Source: a virus. Taken from it: a DNA stretch of 26,878 bases. The translations under genes were made by a program, and so were the position numbers. Below are positions 16,398 through 23,223 of this stretch, one piece after another; positions within the stretch are counted from its first letter, which is position 1; the number at the start of each line of letters is the position of its first letter. The stretch lies in the IMG/VR virus record IMGVR_UViG_3300017782_000172, positions 1 through 26,878 of that record. One strand, written 5' to 3'. The notes under the pieces are model-generated. The model was not told the DNA's origin and did not search any database. It saw only the letters and a list, made by a program, of their open reading frames with translations.

Positions 16398-16537
16398 TCG
16401 CCTAGTGCCTCCACATCTCGTTTACTTGTAATGCCAGCTTCATTCAGCTCCAGCGTAATGCCGCTATCGTCTACAAACTTAGCTACAGAGTTATCTGTAA
16501 GGTAGAAGGTTGAGCTCCTTAGACCGACACTACTCAT
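16367..16537 (-). CDS. Small protein of unknown function
   Basis: 56 residues if it starts at the ATG at 16537, which overlaps the upstream stop by eight bases; a further in-frame ATG at 16546 is possible, and the longer frame to 16582 would run deep into the upstream gene. The product (STFYLTDNSVAKFVDDSG and a C-terminal LGEWLIKIAQEL) looks like a small strand-helix protein with an acidic tendency. The ribosome site is weak, suggesting translation coupled to the gene before. Function unknown. Confidence 0.55.
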   Translation of the reverse strand: MSSVGLRSSTFYLTDNSVAKFVDDSGITLELNEAGITSKRDVEALGEWLIKIAQEL

Positions 16538-16736
16538 AGTCCGCATCCCGTAGCTCAGTAAGCAGCGTGATAAAGTCATCAAGCAGATCCCAGCTCAAGC
16601 GCACAGGAGTACGCCCGTCTAGGCCGTCAATCTCAAAGTATTCGCCGTAAGTGTCATCACTCACGCGGACTCTAGCTTCAACAGCTGCCCCGTGTATAAT
16701 ATCGTAGATTGCTTCAGTAGACTTCTCGATAGCCAT
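16530..16736 (-). CDS. Small acidic protein of unknown function
   Basis: 68 residues with 17 Asp/Glu against 6 Lys/Arg. The pattern EARVRVSDDTYGEYFEIDGL then VRLSWDLLDDFITLLTELRD suggests two or three strands followed by a helix. The start shares TAATG with the stop of the gene before. No family is recognised. It belongs to a run of four small overlapping genes. Confidence 0.65.
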   Translation of the reverse strand: MAIEKSTEAIYDIIHGAAVEARVRVSDDTYGEYFEIDGLDGRTPVRLSWDLLDDFITLLTELRDADYE

Positions 16737-16921
16737 TATAGTTCTCCTTCAAGTGATTCATCATAACCGCCCCAGACGCTGTGGGTGGACATGTCTACAG
16801 AGGATAGATCAAAGTAATGCTCTTTAAGTTCTAACTCCTGTACATGCTTCGGTAGCAGCTTAAGTATTAAATACTTACGCAGCCCTTTAGTGTTCTCTGT
16901 AACGCTTTGCTTAATCTTCAT
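16736..16921 (-). CDS. Small protein of unknown function
   Basis: 61 residues from the ATG at 16921, which overlaps the upstream stop by eleven bases; starts further up (to 16969) would overlap that gene more. The N-terminal part is basic (KQSVTENTKGLRKYLILKLL), the C-terminal part acidic with Trp (HSVWGGYDESLEGEL). Its stop overlaps the next start (TAATG). No motif is recognised; existence is supported by tight packing between two better genes. Confidence 0.55.
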   Translation of the reverse strand: MKIKQSVTENTKGLRKYLILKLLPKHVQELELKEHYFDLSSVDMSTHSVWGGYDESLEGEL

Positions 16922-17144
16922 CAGTGGCATCCGTAGCAATACGAGTGAGCTCGTCATCGATCTCCTCAATCACTAAGTTTAAGTTCTTAAGGATAACCTG
17001 AGCAGCTACTAGAGCTGGTGTACAGATATCCTCATCGAGCTCAAGGATATCGACTAGCGTGTCGTCTACCTCAGTTATGAGTTGCCAAGCAGGGTTACCT
17101 GTGTCGTCTACGATGTCTTTAATTTCTATAGTTACTTTAGCCAT
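16911..17144 (-). CDS. Very acidic small protein
   Basis: 77 residues with about 21 Asp/Glu and only 4 Lys/Arg, net charge about -17. It starts with a strand-like segment (MAKVTIEIKDIVDDTG), then strand and helix with hydrophobic residues (TPALVAAQVILKNLNLVIEE), and ends IATDATDED. GGCGG lies upstream of the ATG. Charge and size are those seen in some phage DNA-mimic or inhibitor proteins, but nothing in the sequence shows that function. The 69 bases before it are AT-rich without a clear promoter. Confidence 0.65.
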   Translation of the reverse strand: MAKVTIEIKDIVDDTGNPAWQLITEVDDTLVDILELDEDICTPALVAAQVILKNLNLVIEEIDDELTRIATDATDED

Positions 17145-17213
17145 ATAATGCCGCCATGTAAAATGCTGTGAATAAAAAAATTATGAATAAAACTCTGATC
17201 GTCTCTAACATGC

Positions 17214-17507
17214 CTAGTCCCATAGGTTAGTATAATGCTTAGTAAAAAGGCTCAGGACTTCTTCTTTTTCTTGGAGAAATGATTCACTGAATGTGTTGAA
17301 TGCTTCATCTTCATACTGGCTGAAAAAGTCTGCCATTCTTATAAGTATATCATACCATTCTTTCTCTGTCAAGCCTAAAGGATGGCCATGTGAGTTTTCT
17401 GCTAAATATTTTAACCTAGGAGCTAGGAAAGCTGCCGTAGCTACGTCAAGGTTCCATGAGTCTATTGCTACTTCGCTAATGAACAAACGCTTCAGTTTTT
17501 TAAACAT
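17214..17507 (-). CDS. Small helical protein of unknown function
   Basis: 97 residues. After a basic N-terminus (FKKLKRLF), the body LAPRLKYLAENSHGHPLGLT, then EKEWYDILIRMADFF follows a pattern I have seen in uncharacterised phage proteins (Arg-Leu-x-Tyr-Leu ... Gly-x-Pro ... Glu-x-Trp-x-x-Ile-Leu-x-x-Met). It is probably all helical and cytoplasmic. It overlaps the upstream gene by 16 bases, with GGAGG rather far from the ATG. Function unknown. Confidence 0.65.
   Translation of the reverse strand: MFKKLKRLFISEVAIDSWNLDVATAAFLAPRLKYLAENSHGHPLGLTEKEWYDILIRMADFFSQYEDEAFNTFSESFLQEKEEVLSLFTKHYTNLWD
17344..17370 (-). promoter_or_regulatory. Promoter candidate with short spacer and extended -10
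   Basis: On the - strand: TTGACA (17370-17365), 15-base spacer, TGA then TATACT (17349-17344). The short spacer weakens it but the TG extension may compensate. It lies inside the 97-residue gene and would serve the small acidic genes downstream. Confidence 0.3.
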
Positions 17508-17683
17508 TGCGCTAATCTAACCTCCGTATGCTTAAGTTGATCCTTCAGTGCCTCAATCTCATCAGCCTGCTTATTAATAGTCTTCACATAGAGGTCGTTG
17601 TCTTTACGGTTATCTGCAAGCCTGCGCTCGTAGACATCACATTTCTTAGCTAGTAGTCTGTGTGCTTTACTCTTGAATATCAT
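17492..17683 (-). CDS. Small coiled-coil protein
   Basis: 63 residues, Lys/Arg-rich at the N-terminus (FKSKAHRLLAKKCDVYERRL), then a regular heptad coiled coil (INKQADEIEALKDQLKHTEV). A clear GAGGAGA ribosome site lies seven bases before the ATG. It overlaps both neighbours by 16-17 bases. Length and pattern suggest a dimerising helix, perhaps a binding partner of a host or phage protein; no family is recognised. Confidence 0.65.
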   Translation of the reverse strand: MIFKSKAHRLLAKKCDVYERRLADNRKDNDLYVKTINKQADEIEALKDQLKHTEVRLAQCLKN

Positions 17684-18059
17684 TAGTAGTCTCCTCTGTG
17701 CTTAAGTGTTTAATTCGTTCAATCCAACCATACTTATTAAAAAACCTATCGTACATTGCTAGCCTAGCATCCCTTAAGGCGTCAGCCCTGTCCGGGTGCT
17801 CTTCCTCTTTAGCTTTAAACGCTTCATTCCATTCTTCAAAGTCGTTAATAAGCTTACGGGTAGTCTCAGCAGACATATCATCGAAGCTAGGGATAGTGAC
17901 GCTTAAGTCTCTCTGTCCTAAGTTGTGGCGTAAGTAGGCTCTGCCTCCGTCCACCATAGCTTTGCCGCATGAGCATGTCCGATAGTCGTGCCTAAACGTA
18001 GACTCTAGAATGTCGTCACAGTAAACGCACTGTGCTCTGTTTCTTAGGATTATTGTCAT
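17667..18059 (-). CDS. Zinc-ribbon protein, DUF7695-like
   Basis: 130 residues. The N-terminus NRAQCVYCDDILESTFRHDY followed by CSCGKAMVDGGRAYLR gives four Cys (11, 14, 29, 31) in a CxxC...CxC zinc-binding arrangement, and VDGG-x-x-Y-x-R, the pattern of a small phage family I recall as DUF7695. The rest is a helical C-terminal extension (TRKLINDFEEWNEAFKAKEE). Biochemical role is unknown; nucleic-acid or protein binding is likely for such ribbons. The start is coupled to the previous stop by TAATG. Confidence 0.7.
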   Translation of the reverse strand: MTIILRNRAQCVYCDDILESTFRHDYRTCSCGKAMVDGGRAYLRHNLGQRDLSVTIPSFDDMSAETTRKLINDFEEWNEAFKAKEEEHPDRADALRDARLAMYDRFFNKYGWIERIKHLSTEETTNDIQE

Positions 18060-18433
18060 TACTCTACCTCCGGCATGAAAAATGGCTTACTGTTGCGCTG
18101 GATTATTGAAACATACTTGTCAGTTTCTTCTAGCTCTACCGGGTCAATGCACAAATAAACGCTATAATTATCGTCTGTTACGTCCATTACTTCCAAGTGC
18201 CAATCGCCGTGCAAAATAATATCACCTTCTTGCGGCTCAAAGATATGCTCGCTGTCTGGGTGGACGTAAAGCAATTCTTCGTCATGCTCTACTAAGGATT
18301 CAAAAGCATAATCAAAAGCTATATCTGACACGGACTGAACCACATCCTCATTATCAGCCACCACAACCTTAACCCCATGTTCTCTTGTCATATAAGCGGC
18401 TGCAAGTGGGTCTGAGTAGAATAGCTTAGTCAT
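18059..18433 (-). CDS. Acidic protein of unknown function after nrdB
   Basis: 124 residues from the ATG at 18433, which shares TAATG with the nrdB stop; five residues further upstream would be inside nrdB. The middle is a helix with many acidic residues (VSDIAFDYAFESLVEHDEEL), and the second half is strand-like (GDIILHGDWHLEVMDVTDDN), perhaps a small barrel. Coupling to nrdB suggests joint expression with the reductase, but there is no motif to tie it to that reaction. Confidence 0.7.
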   Translation of the reverse strand: MTKLFYSDPLAAAYMTREHGVKVVVADNEDVVQSVSDIAFDYAFESLVEHDEELLYVHPDSEHIFEPQEGDIILHGDWHLEVMDVTDDNYSVYLCIDPVELEETDKYVSIIQRNSKPFFMPEVE

Positions 18434-19389
18434 TACTCCCACCCCCATTCACCAGTTAAACCTCCAGCTGCGTAATCAGTGACGCGCTGCTCGAAAAAGT
18501 TAGTATGGTTAGCTCCTCCAATAATGTTAGATATCCAAGGTAATGGGTTATCTCTCACGTTATAGTTCCCTTTTAGTCCTAATTGTATTAAACGCCTGTC
18601 AGCAAGGTATCGGATATAAGCTTTCACCTCAGAGGCTTCTAACCCCTCAATACCATCATAGCAGTTTTTGAACGCTAAGTCAATAAATTTATCTTCTAAT
18701 TCGACAGCATCTCTAAACATCTGGTAAATGTCTGCTTTAAGCCTATCTGTGACTGCGTCAGGGTTCTCCTCGACAAACTTCTGGAAGAGCTGCACCATAC
18801 CTTCAACGTGTAAGTTCTCATCCTTGATTGACCACTCGTTGATTGTGCACAAGCCTCGAAGCTTGCCGTAGCGTTGGAAGTTAAGCAGAATAGCGAAAGC
18901 GCCGAACAGGCATACTCCCTCACTCACGACTGTTCTAGCTACTGCCCGAGCGATGCCTGGGGTAGTGGATACGTCCATGTTAGTCATTTCTTCTAGTCGC
19001 TCCACAAGTTCACCATACTCTTGGAAAACTGAAAAAGAATCCATAGGAAGCCCTACCGTATCCACAAACATGGCGTAGGCACGCTGGTGGATACACTCAC
19101 GCGCTAAGAAAGATATTAACATGTGAGTTACCGACAGGTTCTGAAACGTGGGGAGGAAAAAGTCACTATAGCCTTTAGCTACTTCAACGTCGGACTGAGT
19201 AAACGTTTTCATTATCTCTGTGATCAAGCTTTTCTCAGCGTCTGTTATCGTCCCATCTCGCCACTGCCTGAGGTCTTCCTGTAAATCAGCCTCAAGCTCG
19301 TGCCAATGCATTTGCTCACTAACAACTGCTTTATTCATTAAATCTGGGTAGTCTATTGCCCAAGTCTTGTTTGCTTCTGTTACGCTCAT
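18433..19389 (-). CDS. nrdB: Ribonucleotide reductase class I, beta subunit
   Basis: 318 residues, the radical-generating subunit that works with NrdA to make deoxyribonucleotides from ribonucleoside diphosphates. All six metal ligands of a class Ia enzyme can be placed: Asp67, Glu98 and His101 (ARECIHQRAY), Glu157 (VVSEGV), Glu191 and His194 (KDENLH). The radical tyrosine is present as Tyr105, four residues after His101. The C-terminal acidic/aromatic tail (GLTGEWGWE) is the part that docks onto NrdA. Length is slightly below the E. coli protein (376). GGAAGGA lies upstream of the ATG; nrdA ends 15 bases upstream. Confidence 0.96.
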   Translation of the reverse strand: MSVTEANKTWAIDYPDLMNKAVVSEQMHWHELEADLQEDLRQWRDGTITDAEKSLITEIMKTFTQSDVEVAKGYSDFFLPTFQNLSVTHMLISFLARECIHQRAYAMFVDTVGLPMDSFSVFQEYGELVERLEEMTNMDVSTTPGIARAVARTVVSEGVCLFGAFAILLNFQRYGKLRGLCTINEWSIKDENLHVEGMVQLFQKFVEENPDAVTDRLKADIYQMFRDAVELEDKFIDLAFKNCYDGIEGLEASEVKAYIRYLADRRLIQLGLKGNYNVRDNPLPWISNIIGGANHTNFFEQRVTDYAAGGLTGEWGWE

Positions 19390-19404
19390 GTTATTATCCT
19401 TCCG

Positions 19405-21174
19405 TTAACCGCTACATCCTATACAATCGTCAAAGTCTTGTAAAGCTTTTCTTTCGATTTTTTTATTAACATGCTCTACTTTATTTTGGGCTTCAGTCCG
19501 TAGGTAGTAGAGCCCTTTAAGTTTACTTTCCCATGCGTCTAAATGTACTCGGTTTAAGTATGCTTTATCCGCGTCTCGCGGGAAAAAAAGGTTCACAGAC
19601 TGTCCCTGGCATATGTATTGTTGTCTATCAGCAGCGTGCTGGATCACCCACCTTTGGTCAAGCTCTACGGCAGTTTTGAATACCTCTTTATCATGCTCAG
19701 TGAGGAACTCAAGGTGCTGTACAGATCCTTCACATTCCTCAATAGAGTCCCAGACTTCCTCTGAATCCTGCCCCAGCTCTTGCAACCTTCTCTCCAACGC
19801 TTTGTTAGTTATGATGTCTGTACCAACACGAGTCCGGTGTGTATATTGGTTAGCTCTCCAAGGTTCAATGGAAGGTGAAGTCCCTAAGATGATACTGTTG
19901 TTAGCATTAGGAGCTACAGCCATTAAGTGAGAATTGCGCTCTTTCGCAACACCTTCCCCGTCCCTATACACACCGCGCTCCTTCCCCAGTGCTCTAGTAC
20001 TGAGCTTAGCCTTCTCCTGTATTCCTCTAAAAATGTTTTTGTTAAAAGCTTGGGCGATAGGGGACTCAAAGGCAACATTCTTTTTCTGTAGGTAGCTATG
20101 AAACCCCATAGCGCCCAACCCTAAACTTCTTTCTCGCTCTGCTGAATGTACCGCTGAAGGGAGCGAGTCTTTAGCGTTGGTTATGAAATACTCTAACACA
20201 TTATCCAAGAACCTTATTAAATCTGCTACCATGTTAGTATCTTTCCATTCATCATAGTATTCCAGATTCACTGAGCTTAAGCAACAAACTGCAGTTCTGT
20301 CTTTAGCGGTAGGTAAGTGGATTTCTTGGCAGAGGTTAGACCCGTTAATTCGTAGGCCTGCATCTTTAAGAGGCTGAGGTAAGTTCCTGTTAGCTTCATC
20401 AATGAAATTCAGGTAAGGCTCGCCAGTACGGTAGCGCATCTCAAGTATGCGGTGCCACAGTTCTCGTGCTTCGTATGTATCGTAAACTTCCCCACTGTGT
20501 GGGCACTTAAGAGTCCATGTATCCCCTGATTTGACTGCCAGCATGAACGCATCTGTAATATTAACTGCATGGTGTAAGTTGAAACATTTACTGTTAACAT
20601 CGCCACCAGTAGGTGCTCGCATGGAAAGGAACGTTAAGATATCTGGGTGTGAGATATCCATATAAGCCGCGTAACTTCCCTTACGTGTCACCCCTTGGCG
20701 GTATGCTACCATATCTGCGTCCACAGTTTTAAGGAACGGCATAGGCCCTGGCGCTACCCCGTTAACAGCCCGTACATCCGACCAATGGCCTCCTACGCCT
20801 CCGCCCTTAACTGATAGTAGACGTTCCTCAATGGTGTGGTTGTTAAGCCCGTCAATAGAGTCATCTACATAAGTGAGGAAGCATGAAATAGGCAAGCCTC
20901 GTGGTTTTTCTCCCCAAGCTGGTGCATTGCTCAGTACTGGCGAAGCGAACATAAACCAATGGTTGCTAGCGTAAGTATAAATGCGCTGAGCTAACTCTAC
21001 ATCTGGAAAGGGCGCATCAGGAGCTGAGCAGTATGCCGTAGCTGCCCGAGCTAAAGCTTTCTGGGGGCAGCCAGCGTCCTCTTCAATCATATAATAGTTC
21101 TGAAGCAGTTTTACAGCTTGCGCCGTAAACTTAGCGTTGTTCTCTTGATTAATTATAATTCCTCTGTGCTCCAT
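19405..21174 (-). CDS. nrdA: Ribonucleotide reductase class I, alpha subunit, lacking the ATP cone
   Basis: 589 residues from the ATG at 21174 (GGTGGG upstream); the frame opens four codons earlier at a TTG. Active-site residues are present: Cys98 (PISCF, E. coli Cys225), Asn280/Cys282/Glu284 (SNLCQE), Cys297 (VCCLSS), the tyrosine pair Tyr556-Tyr557 (GLYYLRT) for radical transfer, and a C-terminal Cys584-x-x-Cys587 pair that would be reduced by thioredoxin or glutaredoxin. Compared with E. coli NrdA, Cys98 is about 127 residues closer to the N-terminus, so the ATP-cone that senses dATP is missing. Transcribed from the promoter at 21292-21320. Confidence 0.96.
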   Translation of the reverse strand: MEHRGIIINQENNAKFTAQAVKLLQNYYMIEEDAGCPQKALARAATAYCSAPDAPFPDVELAQRIYTYASNHWFMFASPVLSNAPAWGEKPRGLPISCFLTYVDDSIDGLNNHTIEERLLSVKGGGVGGHWSDVRAVNGVAPGPMPFLKTVDADMVAYRQGVTRKGSYAAYMDISHPDILTFLSMRAPTGGDVNSKCFNLHHAVNITDAFMLAVKSGDTWTLKCPHSGEVYDTYEARELWHRILEMRYRTGEPYLNFIDEANRNLPQPLKDAGLRINGSNLCQEIHLPTAKDRTAVCCLSSVNLEYYDEWKDTNMVADLIRFLDNVLEYFITNAKDSLPSAVHSAERERSLGLGAMGFHSYLQKKNVAFESPIAQAFNKNIFRGIQEKAKLSTRALGKERGVYRDGEGVAKERNSHLMAVAPNANNSIILGTSPSIEPWRANQYTHRTRVGTDIITNKALERRLQELGQDSEEVWDSIEECEGSVQHLEFLTEHDKEVFKTAVELDQRWVIQHAADRQQYICQGQSVNLFFPRDADKAYLNRVHLDAWESKLKGLYYLRTEAQNKVEHVNKKIERKALQDFDDCIGCSG

Positions 21175-21198
21175 TAGTCCCACCAAAATTTAAAGGTT

Positions 21199-21253
21199 AA
21201 AAAAGAGCAGTTTAAAGTCGTGCTCAGGACTTATTGAGATTTCACGTTTGAGC
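21199..21253 (-). promoter_or_regulatory. Possible attenuator in the nrdA leader
   Basis: Reading the - strand, GAGCA (21225-21221) can pair with TGCTC (21209-21205), followed by six U (21204-21199), a weak terminator-like hairpin of 5 pairs. The overlapping TGAGC (21226-21222) can instead pair with GCTCA (21253-21249). The two structures exclude each other. Both stems are short, so chance is possible. Confidence 0.3.
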
Positions 21254-21291
21254 TGCCTTAGTAGCAAGCTTGGAAATCTTCTATCTCTATA

Positions 21292-21320
21292 TTTATAACA
21301 TATCTAATCTTCTATGTCAA
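21292..21320 (-). promoter_or_regulatory. Consensus extended -10 sigma70 promoter before nrdA
   Basis: On the - strand: TTGACA (21320-21315), 17-base spacer ending in TGT, and TATAAA (21297-21292). The -35 lies in the last codons of the upstream gene. The start site would be near 21285, giving a leader of about 110 bases before the nrdA ATG. It is the only sizeable gap (21175-21303) in the - strand block. Confidence 0.8.
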
Positions 21321-21639
21321 GCTTTTCATGATGTTTTTTCATGTTTTCTAAAGCTATCGCTGAGTTAACCTCATAGCGTTCCTGACGTAGTTTTTCTTTT
21401 AAGTTATCTCGAGCAAAGAACATCTCCTCCCCGATTGAGAGACATTCGTTAATCATTCTACTTTTGGTTTCAAGACGCTCAGCGCTTGCTAGAGTGCCCT
21501 GCGTTTTTAGAAAAGCTTGTAAAGCTACTTGAGCATACTGGTCAATGATTTTCATGTCTTCTTCTAATATGTCCAAATGATGCTTTTTTGTCGGCTCTAC
21601 TAGCACAAACTTATTGTTCTTCTTATGTACTTCAGTCAT
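21304..21639 (-). CDS. Small helical protein of unknown function
   Basis: 111 residues, Lys/Glu-rich and almost entirely helical (LDILEEDMKIIDQYAQVALQ; SIGEEMFFARDNLKEKLRQE), a possible coiled coil. AGGAG lies seven bases before the ATG. It is the last gene before the nrdA promoter, whose -35 overlaps its 3' end. No family is recognised. Confidence 0.7.
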   Translation of the reverse strand: MTEVHKKNNKFVLVEPTKKHHLDILEEDMKIIDQYAQVALQAFLKTQGTLASAERLETKSRMINECLSIGEEMFFARDNLKEKLRQERYEVNSAIALENMKKHHEKLDIED

Positions 21640-21640
21640 T

Positions 21641-21805
21641 CTATTCTCCTATTATGTTGTATTCGTTATCTTCATGTTTAGTTAGCTTATCCCAAAGATC
21701 AGCTAGGTCAGGGTCTGCAATGCGCTGCTCCATTTTATATTGAAGCTCACTCATTACTAGGCTCTTCAGTTTCGCAAGCTCCGTAACAGTTAAGTTAATT
21801 TCCAT
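21641..21805 (-). CDS. Small protein of unknown function
   Basis: 54 residues from the ATG at 21805, which has GAGGAG seven bases upstream, inside the end of the nuclease gene; the longer frame from 21859 is not needed. MEINLTVTELAKLKSLVMSE then two helices with acidic end. It overlaps the upstream gene by eleven bases and ends one base before the next start. Unknown function. Confidence 0.65.
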   Translation of the reverse strand: MEINLTVTELAKLKSLVMSELQYKMEQRIADPDLADLWDKLTKHEDNEYNIIGE

Positions 21806-22325
21806 CGAGAAGCTCCTCAAGTTTATCTGCAGGTACTCTGTACTCATCTGCGATCTCAAGGAGCATCTCTTGGTCTAACCCATCAGCATGCATGAACTTC
21901 TTACACATTGTTGAGGCCATGTCCATTCGTTTGTTCTCATGGTCTTCCCCATCTAGGTAATGCTCTTCATCAGCTTTGCTCTGGGAATAAGCGTAGAGTA
22001 AGTCTTCAAAGAACTCCCACTCTATGACAGCTAAAGGTTTCTTACGGTCACCTTTAATAGCAGCTACAGGAGCATAGCCACCAGCATTAGCTTTAGCTTG
22101 GTCTAGGATTGAATAGATAGCGAAAGACTTACGATGCTTACACTCGATACTGATTGGCATGTGCTTACGAGCTAGGGGGCTAAGTAAGATGTCCTCACCC
22201 CCAGCGCCCATAGAGCACCACCCTATGTCTTCATCATCAAGTTCTCTCCAGAAGAGCCTCTGTAGTGACTCACTGATTAGCTTCTGGAATTGCCTACCCT
22301 TGTTTTTTGCTGATGCTGGTTTCAT
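21795..22325 (-). CDS. PD-(D/E)XK-type nuclease
   Basis: 176 residues from the ATG at 22325, with AAGGA seven bases upstream; the frame continues to 22364 but would overlap the metallophosphoesterase. The core is GRQFQKLISESLQRLF, then GAGGEDILLS with Asp45 and, about 16 residues on, ECKHRKS with Glu61 and Lys63: the D...ExK arrangement of restriction-fold nucleases. The following GGYAPVAAIKGDRKKPLAVI strands complete that core. The acidic C-terminal 60 residues are an extra helical part. It may be a resolvase or recombination nuclease needed to process replicating DNA; the exact substrate is unknown. Confidence 0.8.
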   Translation of the reverse strand: MKPASAKNKGRQFQKLISESLQRLFWRELDDEDIGWCSMGAGGEDILLSPLARKHMPISIECKHRKSFAIYSILDQAKANAGGYAPVAAIKGDRKKPLAVIEWEFFEDLLYAYSQSKADEEHYLDGEDHENKRMDMASTMCKKFMHADGLDQEMLLEIADEYRVPADKLEELLDGN

Positions 22326-22335
22326 TTGTTTGTCC

Positions 22336-22860
22336 TTATAATATACTAAGTTTGCGTTCCTCATTGTTAATCATTTGCCTTACTTCTTCATAGTTAATTG
22401 GGGCTAGGTTCGGGAGTTTTTCACAACATACGTTAACATAGATCTTTCCCTGCATGTCAAAGGTTCCAGAGTGCGCATGTCCGTGGACGTTGGCTTTAAA
22501 CCTATGCTCTAGCTGGTAGGGATGTACAGGAATGTGCGTCAGTATTAAATCATGGAAATACTTTGCCCCTGAGAGCTTATGGAAATATCGTAGGTAATCT
22601 TGAGAAGCATATGTGTCGTGGTTCCCTAGAATTAAATACTTCAAGCCGTTGAGCTCCCCAGCAATCTCAAGATATTTCTTCCCAAAACAAAAGTCGCCTA
22701 AGTGAAATACCTTATCATTCTTGCCTACCACAGAGTTCCACCCTACGATTAGAGCTTCATGCATCTGCTCTAGAGTTTCAAAAGGACGTGCTTCTGCTTC
22801 AAACTTGAGGATATTAGCGTGGCCAAAATGCGTGTCGCCGATGAAGAAAGTTTCGCCCAT
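22336..22860 (-). CDS. Calcineurin-like metallophosphoesterase
   Basis: 174 residues covering a complete small phosphoesterase: Asp9-x-His11 (IGDTHFGH), Gly55-Asp56 (HLGDFC), Gly79-Asn80-His81-Asp82, His109 (LTHIPVHP) and His126-Gly-His128-Ala-His130. These residues bind two metal ions and hydrolyse phosphate esters. The substrate cannot be read from sequence; phage members may act on nucleic acid ends, nucleotides or second messengers. The start overlaps the previous stop (TAATG). No signal peptide, so cytoplasmic. Confidence 0.92.
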   Translation of the reverse strand: MGETFFIGDTHFGHANILKFEAEARPFETLEQMHEALIVGWNSVVGKNDKVFHLGDFCFGKKYLEIAGELNGLKYLILGNHDTYASQDYLRYFHKLSGAKYFHDLILTHIPVHPYQLEHRFKANVHGHAHSGTFDMQGKIYVNVCCEKLPNLAPINYEEVRQMINNEERKLSIL

Positions 22861-23090
22861 TATACCGCTAGCTCAGGTGTGTTCAGTAGAGGCTCCACTG
22901 GCTCTTCCTTAGGAGCAGGGATACCATCTACATCAATTTGAGTTACAGTGTCAAGCGGAAAGAACTTAATGCTCTTAGTGTCGTCGTCGTTCTCGAAGAA
23001 GAGCTGGAACATAGTGCCCATAGGAGCAATGTTAGCTACGTCGTTAAATGTTTGTTCGCCTGTGTCTTTGTTATAGAATGTTACTTTCAT
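22860..23090 (-). CDS. Small acidic protein of unknown function
   Basis: 76 residues with a strand-rich start (MKVTFYNKDTGEQTFNDVAN; GTMFQLFFENDDDTKSIKFF) and a Pro/Glu tail. This could be a small beta-barrel, perhaps single-strand DNA or protein binding, but there is no diagnostic motif. A purine-rich AGAGAAAGA precedes the ATG. Its stop overlaps the metallophosphoesterase start. A TG-TATAAT extended -10 lies about 50 bases upstream. Confidence 0.65.
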   Translation of the reverse strand: MKVTFYNKDTGEQTFNDVANIAPMGTMFQLFFENDDDTKSIKFFPLDTVTQIDVDGIPAPKEEPVEPLLNTPELAV

Positions 23091-23091
23091 T

Positions 23092-23223
23092 TTAATCTTT
23101 CTCTAGTTGGTTTATATATCTAGGCTTACTCGTGTTGCCTCTTATTATATCAGACATCCCAGCAAATACAAGACCTAAAATGCTAGCAATGACTAAAATA
23201 ATAACTAGGTTAATAATACGCAT
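23092..23223 (-). CDS. 43-residue membrane protein
   Basis: A short gene that fills the 132-base gap between two others. It starts with ATG sharing TAATG with the MazG-like stop and ends one base before the next ATG. The product begins with basic-polar MRIIN, has one clear membrane segment (LVIILVIASILGLVFAG, about residues 6-22) and a polar C-terminus of about 20 residues (SDIIRGNTSKPRYINQLEKD). It could be an inner-membrane protein acting on host envelope, exclusion or lysis timing; only the topology is visible. Confidence 0.65.
   Translation of the reverse strand: MRIINLVIILVIASILGLVFAGMSDIIRGNTSKPRYINQLEKD
23144..23171 (-). promoter_or_regulatory. Extended -10 promoter candidate
   Basis: On the - strand, TG-A-TATAAT (23152-23144) is a perfect extended -10; the -35, TTGTAT with 16-base spacing, is poor. 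It lies inside the 43-residue gene, about 50 bases before the next gene's ATG at 23090. Confidence 0.3.

Noticed and set aside
17145-17213. AT-rich gap on the - strand as promoter or terminator
   Set aside because: CATAAT is present but without a -35, and the T-run has no preceding stem.
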